This document shows positions 42,360 to 50,832 of a DNA stretch of 64,000 bases, one piece after another; positions within the stretch are counted from its first letter, which is position 1, and every line of letters begins with the position of its first letter. Source of the DNA: Psychrobacillus soli (GTDB lineage: Bacteria > Bacillota > Bacilli > Bacillales_A > Planococcaceae); the NCBI RefSeq assembly GCF_006861775.1, contig NZ_VDGG01000011.1:1-64000 (forward strand), read 5' to 3'. The notes under the pieces were generated by a model. It worked only from the letters and a program-made list of their open reading frames with translations. It had not been told where the DNA came from and ran no database searches. The translations under genes and the position numbers were made by a program.

Positions 42360-44015
42360 ATGACATTACACGGTAAATTAATAAAAATAAGTATCACATT
42401 TGGAGATAAAGTAATATTGGAAAATATAATAGCTGACATTCCAACAGGTGCTGTTATTGGCATAGTTGGAGGAAATGGAGAAGGAAAGTCCTCCCTTCTT
42501 TCTGTGCTAGCAAACGAAACTCTCCCTACCAGTGGATATATGGACTGGTTTGGAACAGCACCGACTATCAGCTATTTTAAACAAGAGGATGAGCATTTTA
42601 AGAACAATGATTTTGCGGATGATGAACGGGCATATTTTAGTAAATGGTCTGTCCCCGGGTATAGAAAGTATGCCGACTTAAGTGGCGGAGAAAAAATGAA
42701 GAGACGTCTTTCCCGAGTATTTGCAAAAAAAGCGCAGCTTCTTCTATTGGATGAACCGACGAATCATTTAGACCAAGATAGCTTATCTTTCTTAAAAGAA
42801 CAGATATTAGCCTATCCCGGAACAATTATTTTAGTATCCCATGATCGTTTTTTCTTAGATGAGGTAGCTAGTTGGATTTGGGAAGTGGAAAATAAAAAGT
42901 TAACAGTTTACGCGGGTAACTATACATCTTATCGACAAAAGAAAGAAGAATCTAGACTTTCACAACAAAGACTATATGATGCACAACAAACGAAGATCAA
43001 ACAAGTAGAAAAACAAATGGCAGCACTAAAAAACTGGTCAGCTAAAGCACATGCAGATTCAACTAAACATGAGTTCAATAAAGAATATTACCGAGTGAAA
43101 GCAAAGAAAATGGATGTCCAAATACGCTCTAAAAAGAAACGATTAGAACTCGAGCTCTCTAAAAACACAATAGATGAACCAGAAGTAGAAAAAGAAGTGA
43201 CCTTCTCGATTGAAGGAAATAAGAAAAAAGGAAAGCGAGTAATAGAAGCCAAACGATTGAGTAAAACATTTGGAGACCAACTGCTGTTCCAAAACGCCAC
43301 TTTTACCATCCAGTCTCAAGAACGTATTGGCATTTTAGGTTCTAATGGGAGTGGAAAATCGACATTTTTCCGCATGTTATTAGGGGAAGAAAGCGTCCGA
43401 GGTGAACTTTGGAAGTCGGAAGCGATGAATATTGGCTATTTACGTCAAACTGTATTTGATTTACCAGAAGAAAAAACACCGTTTGAGTTTTTTGGACCCA
43501 CTGATTTCGAAACACGAGGTCAAATTCAAACCCTCATGATGAATTTAGGATTTTCGAAAGATCACTGGTCCCGTCCGATTCGCACAATGAGTATGGGAGA
43601 ACGAGTAAAGTTAAAGCTAATGGAATTCATATTAGACCAAAAAGACGTTTTACTATTAGATGAACCAACAAATCATTTGGACCTTCCTTCCCGAGAACAA
43701 CTGGAGAAAACCTTGTCGACATATCCGGGAACAATTTTATTAGTCACACACGACCGTTATTTTTTAGAAAAGCTAACAAATAAACTGCTCGTCTTTGAAA
43801 ATAAAACGATTCGAAAAGTAGAATTGGGCTACAACGAATGGATGCATAAAACGAATGAATCCGCTCGGGAAAAAGAGCTATTAAAACTAGATACCGAGCG
43901 ACAAGCAGTGTTAGGAGAACTAAGCTACTTACAGAAAAAAGACTCCAAATACAACGAACTAGACCAACACTTTATAGCATTAACCAAACAAATCAACGAA
44001 CTAAAGAAAAAATAA
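42360..44015 (+). CDS. vmlR: ABC-F ribosome-protection protein, VmlR-like
   Basis: A 551-residue soluble twin-ATPase with no membrane domain. Walker A motifs are GGNGEGKSS (37-45) and GSNGSGKST (about 325); signatures are LSGGEKMKRRL and SMGERVKLKL; both Walker B motifs are LLLLDEPTNHLD-like. The linker and C-terminus closely resemble B. subtilis VmlR, which removes virginiamycin M, lincomycin and pleuromutilins from the ribosome. ATG 42360 follows AAGGAGCGG; the frame upstream to 42240 runs through the leader terminator. Confidence 0.9.
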   Translation: MTLHGKLIKISITFGDKVILENIIADIPTGAVIGIVGGNGEGKSSLLSVLANETLPTSGYMDWFGTAPTISYFKQEDEHFKNNDFADDERAYFSKWSVPGYRKYADLSGGEKMKRRLSRVFAKKAQLLLLDEPTNHLDQDSLSFLKEQILAYPGTIILVSHDRFFLDEVASWIWEVENKKLTVYAGNYTSYRQKKEESRLSQQRLYDAQQTKIKQVEKQMAALKNWSAKAHADSTKHEFNKEYYRVKAKKMDVQIRSKKKRLELELSKNTIDEPEVEKEVTFSIEGNKKKGKRVIEAKRLSKTFGDQLLFQNATFTIQSQERIGILGSNGSGKSTFFRMLLGEESVRGELWKSEAMNIGYLRQTVFDLPEEKTPFEFFGPTDFETRGQIQTLMMNLGFSKDHWSRPIRTMSMGERVKLKLMEFILDQKDVLLLDEPTNHLDLPSREQLEKTLSTYPGTILLVTHDRYFLEKLTNKLLVFENKTIRKVELGYNEWMHKTNESAREKELLKLDTERQAVLGELSYLQKKDSKYNELDQHFIALTKQINELKKK

Positions 44016-44060
44016 TTACAGGTATGTTACTGGTGCCAGGCACCAGTAACATACCTGTAA
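44016..44060. repeat. covarying palindrome, site 3 (GTTACTGGTGCC arms)
   Basis: A perfect palindrome with 22-bp arms around an A at 44038. From outside in: TTACA, variable block GGTAT, then GTTACTGGTGCC. It starts on the base after the vmlR stop codon. No T-run follows, so it is a weak terminator at best, though it may protect the mRNA 3' end. Confidence 0.85.
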
Positions 44061-44117
44061 CAAAACATCGGTTTTTGTCAATTTCCCGGGAAATATGGAA
44101 CGAGCCAAATTCATTCG

Positions 44118-44146
44118 TTTACTTTATGAGCTGTTCATTATATAAT
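44118..44146 (+). promoter_or_regulatory. promoter of the DUF4395 gene
   Basis: TTTACT (44118-44123), 17 nt, TATAAT (44141-44146). The -10 box overlaps the in-frame ATG at 44145, which therefore cannot be the start codon. Confidence 0.7.
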
Positions 44147-44180
44147 GAAATTAAATCCAATAAGAAAAGTAGGTTTTAAT

Positions 44181-44603
44181 GTGAACACAATTCCAAAACC
44201 TCTAGTCATGGCTAATCAATGGACGATTGTTTTGTCTGTAATCGTTGCGCTTATTACCCAATCAGCATGGATTTTATTCGTTCCACTTGTCGCAAATCTT
44301 TCCAGCTTATTAACTGGTTTTCACCCGATATTAGTTATAGTAAAACGATTCTTACTTAAACCCGCAAATGCATATATTCAAGAAGATTACGCCCAGCTAA
44401 GATTTAACCAGTGGCTAGCGGTCGGCTTCTTATTCGTTGCAAGTATCAGTTTTGTATTAAATTGGTCTATATTATTTAATGTAGCTACAATCATGGTTGG
44501 TTTAGCTGCACTCATCGCAATTTTTGGATTTTGTATTGGTTGCTTTATGCGTTTCCAATATCAGCAATGGAATTATCGTCGAAAAAATTCAGCGATGCGC
44601 TAA
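44181..44603 (+). CDS. DUF4395 membrane protein
   Basis: A 140-residue protein with four hydrophobic segments. 'TIPKPLVMANQWTIVLSVIVALIT' and 'DYAQLRFNQWLAVGFL' fit the DUF4395 family of unknown function. The start is GTG 44181 with AGTAGG 7 nt upstream; the ATG at 44145 lies inside the -10 promoter element. It is transcribed alone and ends near a terminator shared with yeeI. Confidence 0.75.
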   Translation: MNTIPKPLVMANQWTIVLSVIVALITQSAWILFVPLVANLSSLLTGFHPILVIVKRFLLKPANAYIQEDYAQLRFNQWLAVGFLFVASISFVLNWSILFNVATIMVGLAALIAIFGFCIGCFMRFQYQQWNYRRKNSAMR

Positions 44604-44608
44604 TGAAA

Positions 44609-44639
44609 ACAGCCTTTCCAGAAAAATTGGAAAGGCTGT
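44609..44639 (-). terminator. terminator after yeeI
   Basis: The perfect stem ACAGCCTTTCC/GGAAAGGCTGT is followed by TTTTC on the minus strand; it lies between convergent genes. Confidence 0.8.
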
Positions 44640-44646
44640 CTCTCTA

Positions 44647-45366
44647 TTATTCTCCTAAGTCTACGTTATGGTAGACTTGTTGAACGTCTTCTAAATCTTC
44701 AATTGCATCGATCATTTTTTCGAACTGTGCTTGTGCGTCTGCTTCTAATGAAATGTCGTTTTGTGCAAGCATTGTTAGCTCTGCTACTGTGAATTCTTCC
44801 ACACCAGCAGCTCTTAACGCTTCTTGTACAGCATGGAATTGATCCGGTTCCGCATAAACGATCACTGAATCATCTTCTTCTAAAATATCACGAGCGTCTA
44901 CGTCGGCTTCCATCAATAGTTCTAGAACTTCATCCGCTGTTTTTCCTTCTACACCAATAACTGCAGTGGCATCGAACATATACGCAACCGAGCCACTCAC
45001 ACCCATGTTACCGCCATTTTTACCGAATGCAGCACGCACATCGGATGCTGTACGATTTACGTTATTTGTCAATGCATCGACAATTACCATAGAACCGCTT
45101 GGACCGAAGCCTTCATAACGAAGCTCGTCATAACTTTCTTCTGATCCACCTTTTGCTTTTTCAATTGCTTTATCAATAATATGCTTTGGCACACTGTATG
45201 TTTTTGCACGCTCTAATACTACTTTTAATGCTTGGTTAGAAGTAGGATCTGGCTCACCTTGTCTAGCTGCTACATATATTTCACGACCAAATTTAGCATA
45301 AATACGACTAGTATTCGCGTCTTTGGAAGCTTTCTTTTCTTTAATATTATTCCACTTACGACCCAT
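44647..45366 (-). CDS. yeeI: YebC/PmpR family protein (YeeI type)
   Basis: A 239-residue member of the YebC family: '[30 protein letters not shown]', '[23 protein letters not shown]' and '[39 protein letters not shown]'. It was long annotated as a transcriptional regulator; YebC-type proteins are now linked to translation of proline-rich stretches, and Bacillus carries both YrbC and YeeI forms. 'MGRKWNNI' instead of MAGHSKWNNI marks the YeeI subgroup. Single gene. Confidence 0.9.
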   Translation of the reverse strand: MGRKWNNIKEKKASKDANTSRIYAKFGREIYVAARQGEPDPTSNQALKVVLERAKTYSVPKHIIDKAIEKAKGGSEESYDELRYEGFGPSGSMVIVDALTNNVNRTASDVRAAFGKNGGNMGVSGSVAYMFDATAVIGVEGKTADEVLELLMEADVDARDILEEDDSVIVYAEPDQFHAVQEALRAAGVEEFTVAELTMLAQNDISLEADAQAQFEKMIDAIEDLEDVQQVYHNVDLGE

Positions 45367-45446
45367 GAATTCCCACTCACTTTCGATTCATTTTTTACTT
45401 TTAGTATTATACATTAATTACTTAGCCGTTAGCAAAAATAAATACA

Positions 45447-45872
45447 TTAACTTCCATATGTTGCTTGTGTTAATGTTATGCATCTATTTATTAATTCTTT
45501 TAACACTTCCACATCAATATCCGCAACTTTATTAATATACACACAGGCTTTTCCAGAAGTATGCTTGCCGAACCTTTCCAATATGGCATCACATTCCGCA
45601 TCACCAGTAGCGATATACAAACTAATTTTCGCCTTACGCGGGGAGAATCCTACTAGCGGTGCATCTCCTTCATGACCTGTCGCGTATTTATAATGATACG
45701 TCCCAAAACCAATAATACTTGGTCCCCACATTTTCGCCTCATAGCCAGATGCTTCACTGAAAATTTCCAGCAATTTATAAGCATCTTCTCTCTTTTTTGG
45801 ACTTTCTACATTTTCAATAAACTCAATGACACTGTTATCGGTTTCTTTCATCTTTGGTTCGTACTTTGCCAA
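45447..45872 (-). CDS. DUF1801 domain protein (YdhG-like)
   Basis: A 141-residue protein with the DUF1801 layout: 'AYKLLEIFSEASGYEAKMWGPSIIGFGTYHYKY' then 'VGFSPRKAKISLYIA' and 'HTSGKACVYINKVADIDVEVLKELI'. Function is unknown. GGGGGATG-like purines lie upstream of ATG 45872 (AAGGGGGATG). It is transcribed alone. Confidence 0.82.
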   Translation of the reverse strand: MAKYEPKMKETDNSVIEFIENVESPKKREDAYKLLEIFSEASGYEAKMWGPSIIGFGTYHYKYATGHEGDAPLVGFSPRKAKISLYIATGDAECDAILERFGKHTSGKACVYINKVADIDVEVLKELINRCITLTQATYGS

Positions 45873-45973
45873 GTTAACATCCCCCTTAAACTATGAATGA
45901 AATATAATATTCATTTTACAGGCAATTGTTATTTTTGACGAATTACTTCTAATTAAATTATTGTATGATTAAA

Positions 45974-46008
45974 ACGAGCCTTTCTCGATTCCTCGAAAAA
46001 TAGCTCGT
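45974..46008 (-). terminator. terminator after the UPF0316 gene
   Basis: Outer stem ACGAGC/GCTCGT and inner stem TTTTCGAG/CGAGAAAG are followed by TTTT on the minus strand. Confidence 0.75.
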
Positions 46009-46015
46009 CCTTTTT

Positions 46016-46528
46016 CTATCTTGATGGTCTGATTAGGAAACCACCGTTAAATCTAGTTGGTTCATATGAAATGATAAACGCTTTAGGCGATAAAGATAAA
46101 ATATAATCTCTCAGTTTTAATTCGTTTTTTCGTTTTGCTAGTACTTTCATACAAAGGCGTTTTCCATCTTTTCCGTCCGCTACCCACGAGGTAACACCGT
46201 AGCCTTTCGCCCGAACTTGAATCGGAATTTCAATTTCTAATGAGTCGACGATCACATCAAATACAACGTAGCCTAGTGCTAATCGATTTTCAATGATACT
46301 TCCACAATATACGCCAAGACCCCATCCAATACAATAAGCGACAATATTTAACGGTTCGTCCAGATTATCAAGAACCATCGTTAATCCCATTAAATAGACA
46401 AACACTTCCGCCATAGACAAGAATGACGCCACTACTCTGTAACCTTTAATAACTAAAATCAAACGTAAAGTAGTTAATGTCATATACACAACATTAATAA
46501 CAATAATAAGCAATATGATAGAATCCAT
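46016..46528 (-). CDS. UPF0316/DUF2179 membrane protein (YebE-like)
   Basis: A 170-residue protein with three N-terminal membrane segments ('MDSIILLIIVINVVYMTLTTLRLILVIKGYR') and a cytoplasmic DUF2179 domain ('VRAKGYGVTSWVADGKDGKRLCMKVLAKRKN'). The family is common in Bacillales and uncharacterised. ATG 46528 has AAAGGTGGA upstream; the frame to 46579 has no site. It ends in a terminator. Confidence 0.85.
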   Translation of the reverse strand: MDSIILLIIVINVVYMTLTTLRLILVIKGYRVVASFLSMAEVFVYLMGLTMVLDNLDEPLNIVAYCIGWGLGVYCGSIIENRLALGYVVFDVIVDSLEIEIPIQVRAKGYGVTSWVADGKDGKRLCMKVLAKRKNELKLRDYILSLSPKAFIISYEPTRFNGGFLIRPSR

Positions 46529-46644
46529 ATTTACTTCCACCTTTCTTACGTAATACCGTGGCTTTCGTCTAGTATTCAAATCATTATACAGTATTTCTTT
46601 ATAAATGGTATTAAAACTCTTCTCTGCTTTTGTTAAATAAAACA

Positions 46645-46673
46645 GGGGCTCTCTGATTTACCCAGAATGCCCC
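46645..46673 (-). terminator. possible terminator after the GNAT gene
   Basis: The stem GGGGC-x-TTCTG/CAGAGA-GCCCC (imperfect) is followed by TGTTTTATTT on the minus strand, directly after the GNAT stop. Confidence 0.55.
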
Positions 46674-46678
46674 CTTTG

Positions 46679-47116
46679 TTATGAAAGTACTTTCTCTAAT
46701 ACAATTTTATGCGACCCTTTTTCACTATGAAAAGTTTCGATTACATCGAAACCAAATTTAATATTTAGTAGTAGCATTTCTCGTCTTTTATTTCGAGAAA
46801 TAGTTCGGACTTTTGGATAGCCAAGAGATTTTACTTTCTCGTGTTGCCGACGCATGAGTTCAGATGCAATTCCTTTTCCACGATAATCAGAATGTACCCC
46901 GCCTAGCCAGCTATAAAACATATGATCATTAAACTCATATCCAATTTTGAAACCCACAACCCGATCACTGTCTATTGCCACAAAAATGAGGAGATTCTTC
47001 TTCTGAGTTAGCTCTTCTAACCTTAGCTCAGCTCCCTCAAAAACATGCTTATGTAGCTCCATAATGCCAATAAGCACATCCGTCTTTGGTATCTCCTGAT
47101 AATATATATATTCCAT
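46679..47116 (-). CDS. GNAT family N-acetyltransferase
   Basis: A 145-residue compact GNAT protein: 'VGFKIGYEFNDHMFYSWLGGVHSDYRGKGIASELMRRQHEKVKSLG' carries motif A (R-G-x-G-I-A), and 'MLLLNIKFGFDVIETFH' motif B. The substrate is unknown. The start at ATG 47116 follows AAGGAGCACG. It lies downstream of the SRPBCC gene on the same strand and may share its transcript. Confidence 0.85.
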   Translation of the reverse strand: MEYIYYQEIPKTDVLIGIMELHKHVFEGAELRLEELTQKKNLLIFVAIDSDRVVGFKIGYEFNDHMFYSWLGGVHSDYRGKGIASELMRRQHEKVKSLGYPKVRTISRNKRREMLLLNIKFGFDVIETFHSEKGSHKIVLEKVLS

Positions 47117-47149
47117 CTATTCGTGCTCCTTATTAAAGATGATGACTAC

Positions 47150-47602
47150 CTATTTCGTTTCCGCTATTTTCTTTAATTCGCTAGCTCTAGAAATTATAAA
47201 GTTCTTCATATATTTTTCTAAAAACAATATGTCTGCTATTTTTCCTATTATTCCAAGAGGAGCTTTATACGCAAATGTATCCTTCATAACTGTTCCTACG
47301 TTATAGTCAATAAATTCATGCGTATGTGTAAAAGAATGAAAAGCTCCTCGAATCATCACATCGGTAAACGTACGAGGTGCATTCATATTTATAATCTTTG
47401 CGTTTAATCGCTGCTTCACACCAAAATGGGTTGCTTCCCACGTAACACTATCCCCTAGTTGCAATAATCCTGTTGTTACACCAGCCACTGCTTTTTCGTT
47501 TGTATTTTTTGTTGTTACTGTATGTATTTCCACGTTTCGGGCAAGGTCAAAACATTTTCCTATTGGAGCTTCGATATATGTTTCGTGTATTATTTTAGGC
47601 AT
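47150..47602 (-). CDS. SRPBCC (START-like) family protein
   Basis: A 150-residue helix-grip protein: 'KIIHETYIEAPIGKCFDLARNVEIHT' at the N-terminus, 'LLQLGDSVTWEATHFGVKQRLNAKI' in the middle and a long C-terminal helix ('FLEKYMKNFIISRASELKKIAE'). It binds hydrophobic ligands in relatives; function is unknown. AAGGGGAC precedes ATG 47602. It lies 14 nt after the phosphoesterase gene, so both are likely co-transcribed. Confidence 0.82.
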   Translation of the reverse strand: MPKIIHETYIEAPIGKCFDLARNVEIHTVTTKNTNEKAVAGVTTGLLQLGDSVTWEATHFGVKQRLNAKIINMNAPRTFTDVMIRGAFHSFTHTHEFIDYNVGTVMKDTFAYKAPLGIIGKIADILFLEKYMKNFIISRASELKKIAETK

Positions 47603-47616
47603 TCCCCCGTCCCCTT

Positions 47617-48273
47617 TTACTTTTTTTCTTTCATATCATTCTTATCGGTTTGGATGTTTATCCACTCGATTATTTCACCAGTTTGTTTTAGCTTCACTCC
47701 AGTTAACTGATTGCCAAATACGGCAGCTGTATCGATATTCCAAGAGTTGCTTTCTGCATTATATATTGGAGAATCAGACGGTGTATGGCCGATAATTTGA
47801 AGTTTTTGTATGTTTTTCAAAGGACCTCTATTCCATAAAATACCATTTTCACTTGTTTCATTGAATGGGTTATTCGCTAGTTCCGAAATACCTGCATGAC
47901 TGATAAAAACGCGATCGTTCCCCCAAAATAACGGCATTCTTCGAAGCCACTTCACATCATCTTCTATGTCTTGGTCGGTCATAAAATATTGGTGCAACGT
48001 TTCAGCTCCACCTTGTTTTAACCAATTATTGTTTGGCGGGTGTGTCATATGTTCGATCATTTCATATTCATGGTTACCCTTTAAAAAGACTGCTTGATCT
48101 GCGTATTGTTCCTTCAGTTTTCTTGCCAGTTTTATCACTTCTGGTGATTTGGTACCTCGGTCTATTAAATCACCAAGCTGAATCAATATTTCCGTTTCTC
48201 TATCCCAATGTTCGATCATTTTCAAAAATGTTTCATAACAGCCATGGACATCCCCAATGACAAATAAGTTCAA
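47617..48273 (-). CDS. calcineurin-like metallophosphoesterase (PrpE/ApaH-like)
   Basis: A 218-residue enzyme with the PPP-family metal signature in order: GDVHG (residues 7-11), GDLIDRG and GNHEYE, then 'SHAGIS' and 'IIGHTPS'. It could act as a serine/threonine protein phosphatase or on dinucleotide tetraphosphates; length and motifs resemble small bacterial PPP enzymes. GAGGAGAAATG precedes the start. It leads a likely operon with the SRPBCC and GNAT genes. Confidence 0.87.
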   Translation of the reverse strand: MNLFVIGDVHGCYETFLKMIEHWDRETEILIQLGDLIDRGTKSPEVIKLARKLKEQYADQAVFLKGNHEYEMIEHMTHPPNNNWLKQGGAETLHQYFMTDQDIEDDVKWLRRMPLFWGNDRVFISHAGISELANNPFNETSENGILWNRGPLKNIQKLQIIGHTPSDSPIYNAESNSWNIDTAAVFGNQLTGVKLKQTGEIIEWINIQTDKNDMKEKK

Positions 48274-48433
48274 TTACATTTCTCCTCATCGTCTTTTTTA
48301 TACTATACGCATGATGTTGGCTAACTATTTTATTACTGGAAAGAGCTTTCATTTTGGAAGTTGTTATATAATAAGCATAATATGCGCAAGAATGTTCTGT
48401 CTACTAGTCTACGCGAAAGGAAGGTGAATACGA

Positions 48434-48823
48434 TTGAGAAACCGAGGAGCGACTGTCATTATTGAAAATGGGCGGATTGCGTTAATCAAACGAACGAAGC
48501 CACATACAACTTACTATGTATTTCCAGGTGGAGGTATTGAAGATGGCGAGACACCAGAGCAAGCCGCTATCCGAGAAACGCACGAAGAACTAGGGGTACA
48601 TGTTCGTATTCAACGGACACTGAAAATATTACAATATAATGGCACTCAGCATTTTTTTCTAGCTGATATTATTGGTGGGAAATTTGGAACAGGCACCGGA
48701 GAAGAATACTCGCACACTTCTGTACAGCGTGGAATTTATGAACCAATATGGGTTAACATCGATGATCTGCCTTCACTTGACGTTCGCCCTAAAGTGATTG
48801 TAGAGCTTCTTTTAGCAAAATAA
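48434..48823 (+). CDS. NUDIX hydrolase
   Basis: A 129-residue enzyme with the NUDIX box in 'GGIEDGETPEQAAIRETHEE' preceded by 'YYVFPGGG'. It probably acts on nucleoside di- or triphosphate derivatives; substrate unknown. The start is TTG 48434, 7-10 nt after AAGGAAGGTG. It is transcribed alone, divergently from the phosphoesterase. No clear terminator follows. Confidence 0.87.
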   Translation: MRNRGATVIIENGRIALIKRTKPHTTYYVFPGGGIEDGETPEQAAIRETHEELGVHVRIQRTLKILQYNGTQHFFLADIIGGKFGTGTGEEYSHTSVQRGIYEPIWVNIDDLPSLDVRPKVIVELLLAK

Positions 48824-48902
48824 AAAAACAGTCCACAGTGCGCACATAATGACAGGATTAACTAGTAAGTATTAATTATGATAAATACAAGGAGTGTGCG
48901 TC

Positions 48903-49766
48903 ATGGGCTGGGTCGAATCGATTCAAAAAGCAATTAATTATATAGAAGCAAACTTACTGAATGAGTTGACGATGGAACAAATTGCAAAAGTAGCAAATTC
49001 GTCAGTGTTTCATTTCCAACGAACATTTGCCATCCTAACCGACATGTCAATTGCCGATTATATACGGCGCAGAAGATTAACATTAGCAGCGCAGGAATTA
49101 ATAAATAGCGATATAAAAATAATCGACCTTTCCTACAAGTATGGCTATGACACTCCCGAAGCTTTTACAAAGGCATTTCGCAAGCAACATGATATGACGC
49201 CTAGTGCTGCTAGAAAGAAACTAGGTAAACTACAGTCTTATAACCGTTTAGTAATCCAGGTAAGTTTGAAAGGAGCCGAACCAATGAACTATAAAATTGT
49301 TGAGAAAGAAAGTTTCCAAGTGGTTGGAGTGAAAAAAACATATAACTGTAAAACAGGTGAAAATCTGCAAGGCATCCCGTTATTTTGGGATGAAGTGAAC
49401 ACAAATGGCACGGATGATCTGCTTTTCCAATTAAACAACGGGAAAATTGAAGGGGTACTAGGCGTTTGTGTTGTAGATGAAAGCCAGAAAGATAGCGGTT
49501 TAATGGACTATTGGATTGCTTCTGCGCGTGTTGGAGATGTTCCGGGAAATTTATCGACTTTGGAGATTCCTACTTCGAAATGGGTTATTTTTGAAGTACA
49601 CGGCCCGATGCCACATGCAATGCAAGATACATGGAAACAAATTTATTCCGAATGGTTTCCTTCTAATCCATATGTCCCAGCTGGAACTCCTGAGTTAGAA
49701 GTGTATTCCAATGAAAATCCAAACAATGCTGATTATTATTCGGAGATTTGGATTCCAATTAAGTAA
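48903..49766 (+). CDS. AraC-type regulator with GyrI-like effector domain
   Basis: A 287-residue regulator: residues 1-105 are a double helix-turn-helix AraC DNA-binding domain ('MEQIAKVANSSVFHFQRTFAILTDMSIADYIRRRRL', 'YGYDTPEAFTKAFRKQHDMTPSAAR'), and 120-287 a GyrI-like small-molecule-binding domain (Rob/SbmC type). Such fusions respond to xenobiotics or stress. ATG 48903 has AAGGAG 8 nt upstream. Monocistronic with a terminator. Confidence 0.9.
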   Translation: MGWVESIQKAINYIEANLLNELTMEQIAKVANSSVFHFQRTFAILTDMSIADYIRRRRLTLAAQELINSDIKIIDLSYKYGYDTPEAFTKAFRKQHDMTPSAARKKLGKLQSYNRLVIQVSLKGAEPMNYKIVEKESFQVVGVKKTYNCKTGENLQGIPLFWDEVNTNGTDDLLFQLNNGKIEGVLGVCVVDESQKDSGLMDYWIASARVGDVPGNLSTLEIPTSKWVIFEVHGPMPHAMQDTWKQIYSEWFPSNPYVPAGTPELEVYSNENPNNADYYSEIWIPIK

Positions 49767-49770
49767 AAGG

Positions 49771-49807
49771 AAACCCGAAGAGCGATTTTTAGTTACTCCT
49801 CGGGTTT
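49771..49807 (+). terminator. terminator after the AraC-type gene
   Basis: The outer stem AAACCCGA/TCGGGTTT with an inner imperfect helix is followed by TTTATTTTC. Confidence 0.8.
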
Positions 49808-49880
49808 TTATTTTCTATAATCTTTATAGCTTAACTGTACAGAAATATGAAAAGTTCCTGTTTTATGTTACTGTTTTGTT

Positions 49881-50354
49881 ATGAAAAAAATCATTCCTTT
49901 GCTTTTTTTACTTATCATTGTTTTTATTTCGTCTGGACAAACAGCTGAACAGCAATCGCTTGTACCAGTGCTCGAAAAGTGGTTACCGAATAGACCGCTG
50001 GAATCCATCCTTTCCCATTTTCAAATTCCGTACTGGGGCATTCTAGTTTCCGTTGAAGAACGTGGATATTATCCATTTTTGGAATTTTTGATTCGAAAAG
50101 GTACGCATTTCTTTTATTTTGGAATAATAGCACTCGCTATATACGCTGCTTTGCCTAAATTCAAATATCGTATACTTACAGCCATTATCCTCACGATGCT
50201 CTTTGCAGTCGCGGATGAACTACATCAATCATTTACAAGTGGTCGCACAGCTTCTGCTCAAGATGTGTTACTTGATACTGCTGGTGCAATGACTGCACTT
50301 CTATTATTAACTTTCTTAAGAAGGATAAAACGAAGAAAATCCGCTAAGTTATAG
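49881..50354 (+). CDS. VanZ-like family membrane protein
   Basis: A 157-residue protein with an N-terminal membrane span and three further spans; 'RKGTHFFYFGIIALAIYAALP' and 'FAVADELHQSFTSGRTASAQDVLLDTAGA' are the VanZ-like signature. Family function ranges from low-level teicoplanin resistance to unknown. Unusually, no Shine-Dalgarno is seen before ATG 49881 (preceding bases are T-rich), so initiation may be weak or leaderless. It ends in a bidirectional terminator. Confidence 0.85.
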   Translation: MKKIIPLLFLLIIVFISSGQTAEQQSLVPVLEKWLPNRPLESILSHFQIPYWGILVSVEERGYYPFLEFLIRKGTHFFYFGIIALAIYAALPKFKYRILTAIILTMLFAVADELHQSFTSGRTASAQDVLLDTAGAMTALLLLTFLRRIKRRKSAKL

Positions 50355-50370
50355 TCCTTTAGCGGATTTT
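50337..50370. terminator. bidirectional terminator between vanZ-like and gerW-like genes
   Basis: The perfect stem AAAATCCGCTAA/TTAGCGGATTTT overlaps the end of the VanZ-like gene and serves both convergent genes. Confidence 0.85.
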
Positions 50371-50775
50371 CTTGATAGTATTTAGCTTTATTATTTTTTG
50401 AAATAAAAACCCAAGCCCGAGCGTAACAATACTTATAATTGTTAGAATGGAATAAGCATTAATAATTGGCTTAAACTTCACTTTTTCAGACGTGATTTCG
50501 AATACCCCAACTGGTTTAACTGAAAAATATCCTCCCCCACCTTCACCTTGGGCAGCAGATTCTTTTTCATCCACGTTGGAATATCCCCCTCCTCCACCAA
50601 CATAATAATTAACTTTGGCAACTGGAAGTACTTTTTTATCTTCTAATTCAATCGGTTCTCCATAAACCAATGAAGCATCCTTGGCACGGGAAAATTTTTC
50701 GAATATAGACCGAATAGGAGAATGATAAATGGCGTGTTTATCTTCTGATCTAGCAACAAACTTGTCTGATTCCAT
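50359..50775 (-). CDS. GerW/YtfJ-like protein with C-terminal membrane span
   Basis: A 138-residue protein. 'YGEPIELEDKKVLPVAKVNYYVGGGGGYSNVDEKES', then 'GEGGGGYFSVKPVGVFEITSEKVKFKPI', follows the glycine-rich GerW (YtfJ) sporulation-protein pattern. Residues about 107-127 form a single transmembrane helix at the C-terminus. YtfJ is a spore germination protein in B. subtilis; this is a shorter, tail-anchored relative, function unproven. GAGGAGG precedes ATG 50775. Confidence 0.78.
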   Translation of the reverse strand: MESDKFVARSEDKHAIYHSPIRSIFEKFSRAKDASLVYGEPIELEDKKVLPVAKVNYYVGGGGGYSNVDEKESAAQGEGGGGYFSVKPVGVFEITSEKVKFKPIINAYSILTIISIVTLGLGFLFQKIIKLNTIKKIR

Positions 50776-50832
50776 AAATTTTCTACCTCCTCATATGTAT
50801 TAACTACTTCGACACTTTTAAAGTAAACCCTT

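Noticed and set aside
44145-44180. ATG 44145 as start of the DUF4395 gene
   Set aside because: It overlaps the TATAAT -10 box at 44141-44146; GTG 44181 has a proper site and fits the family length.
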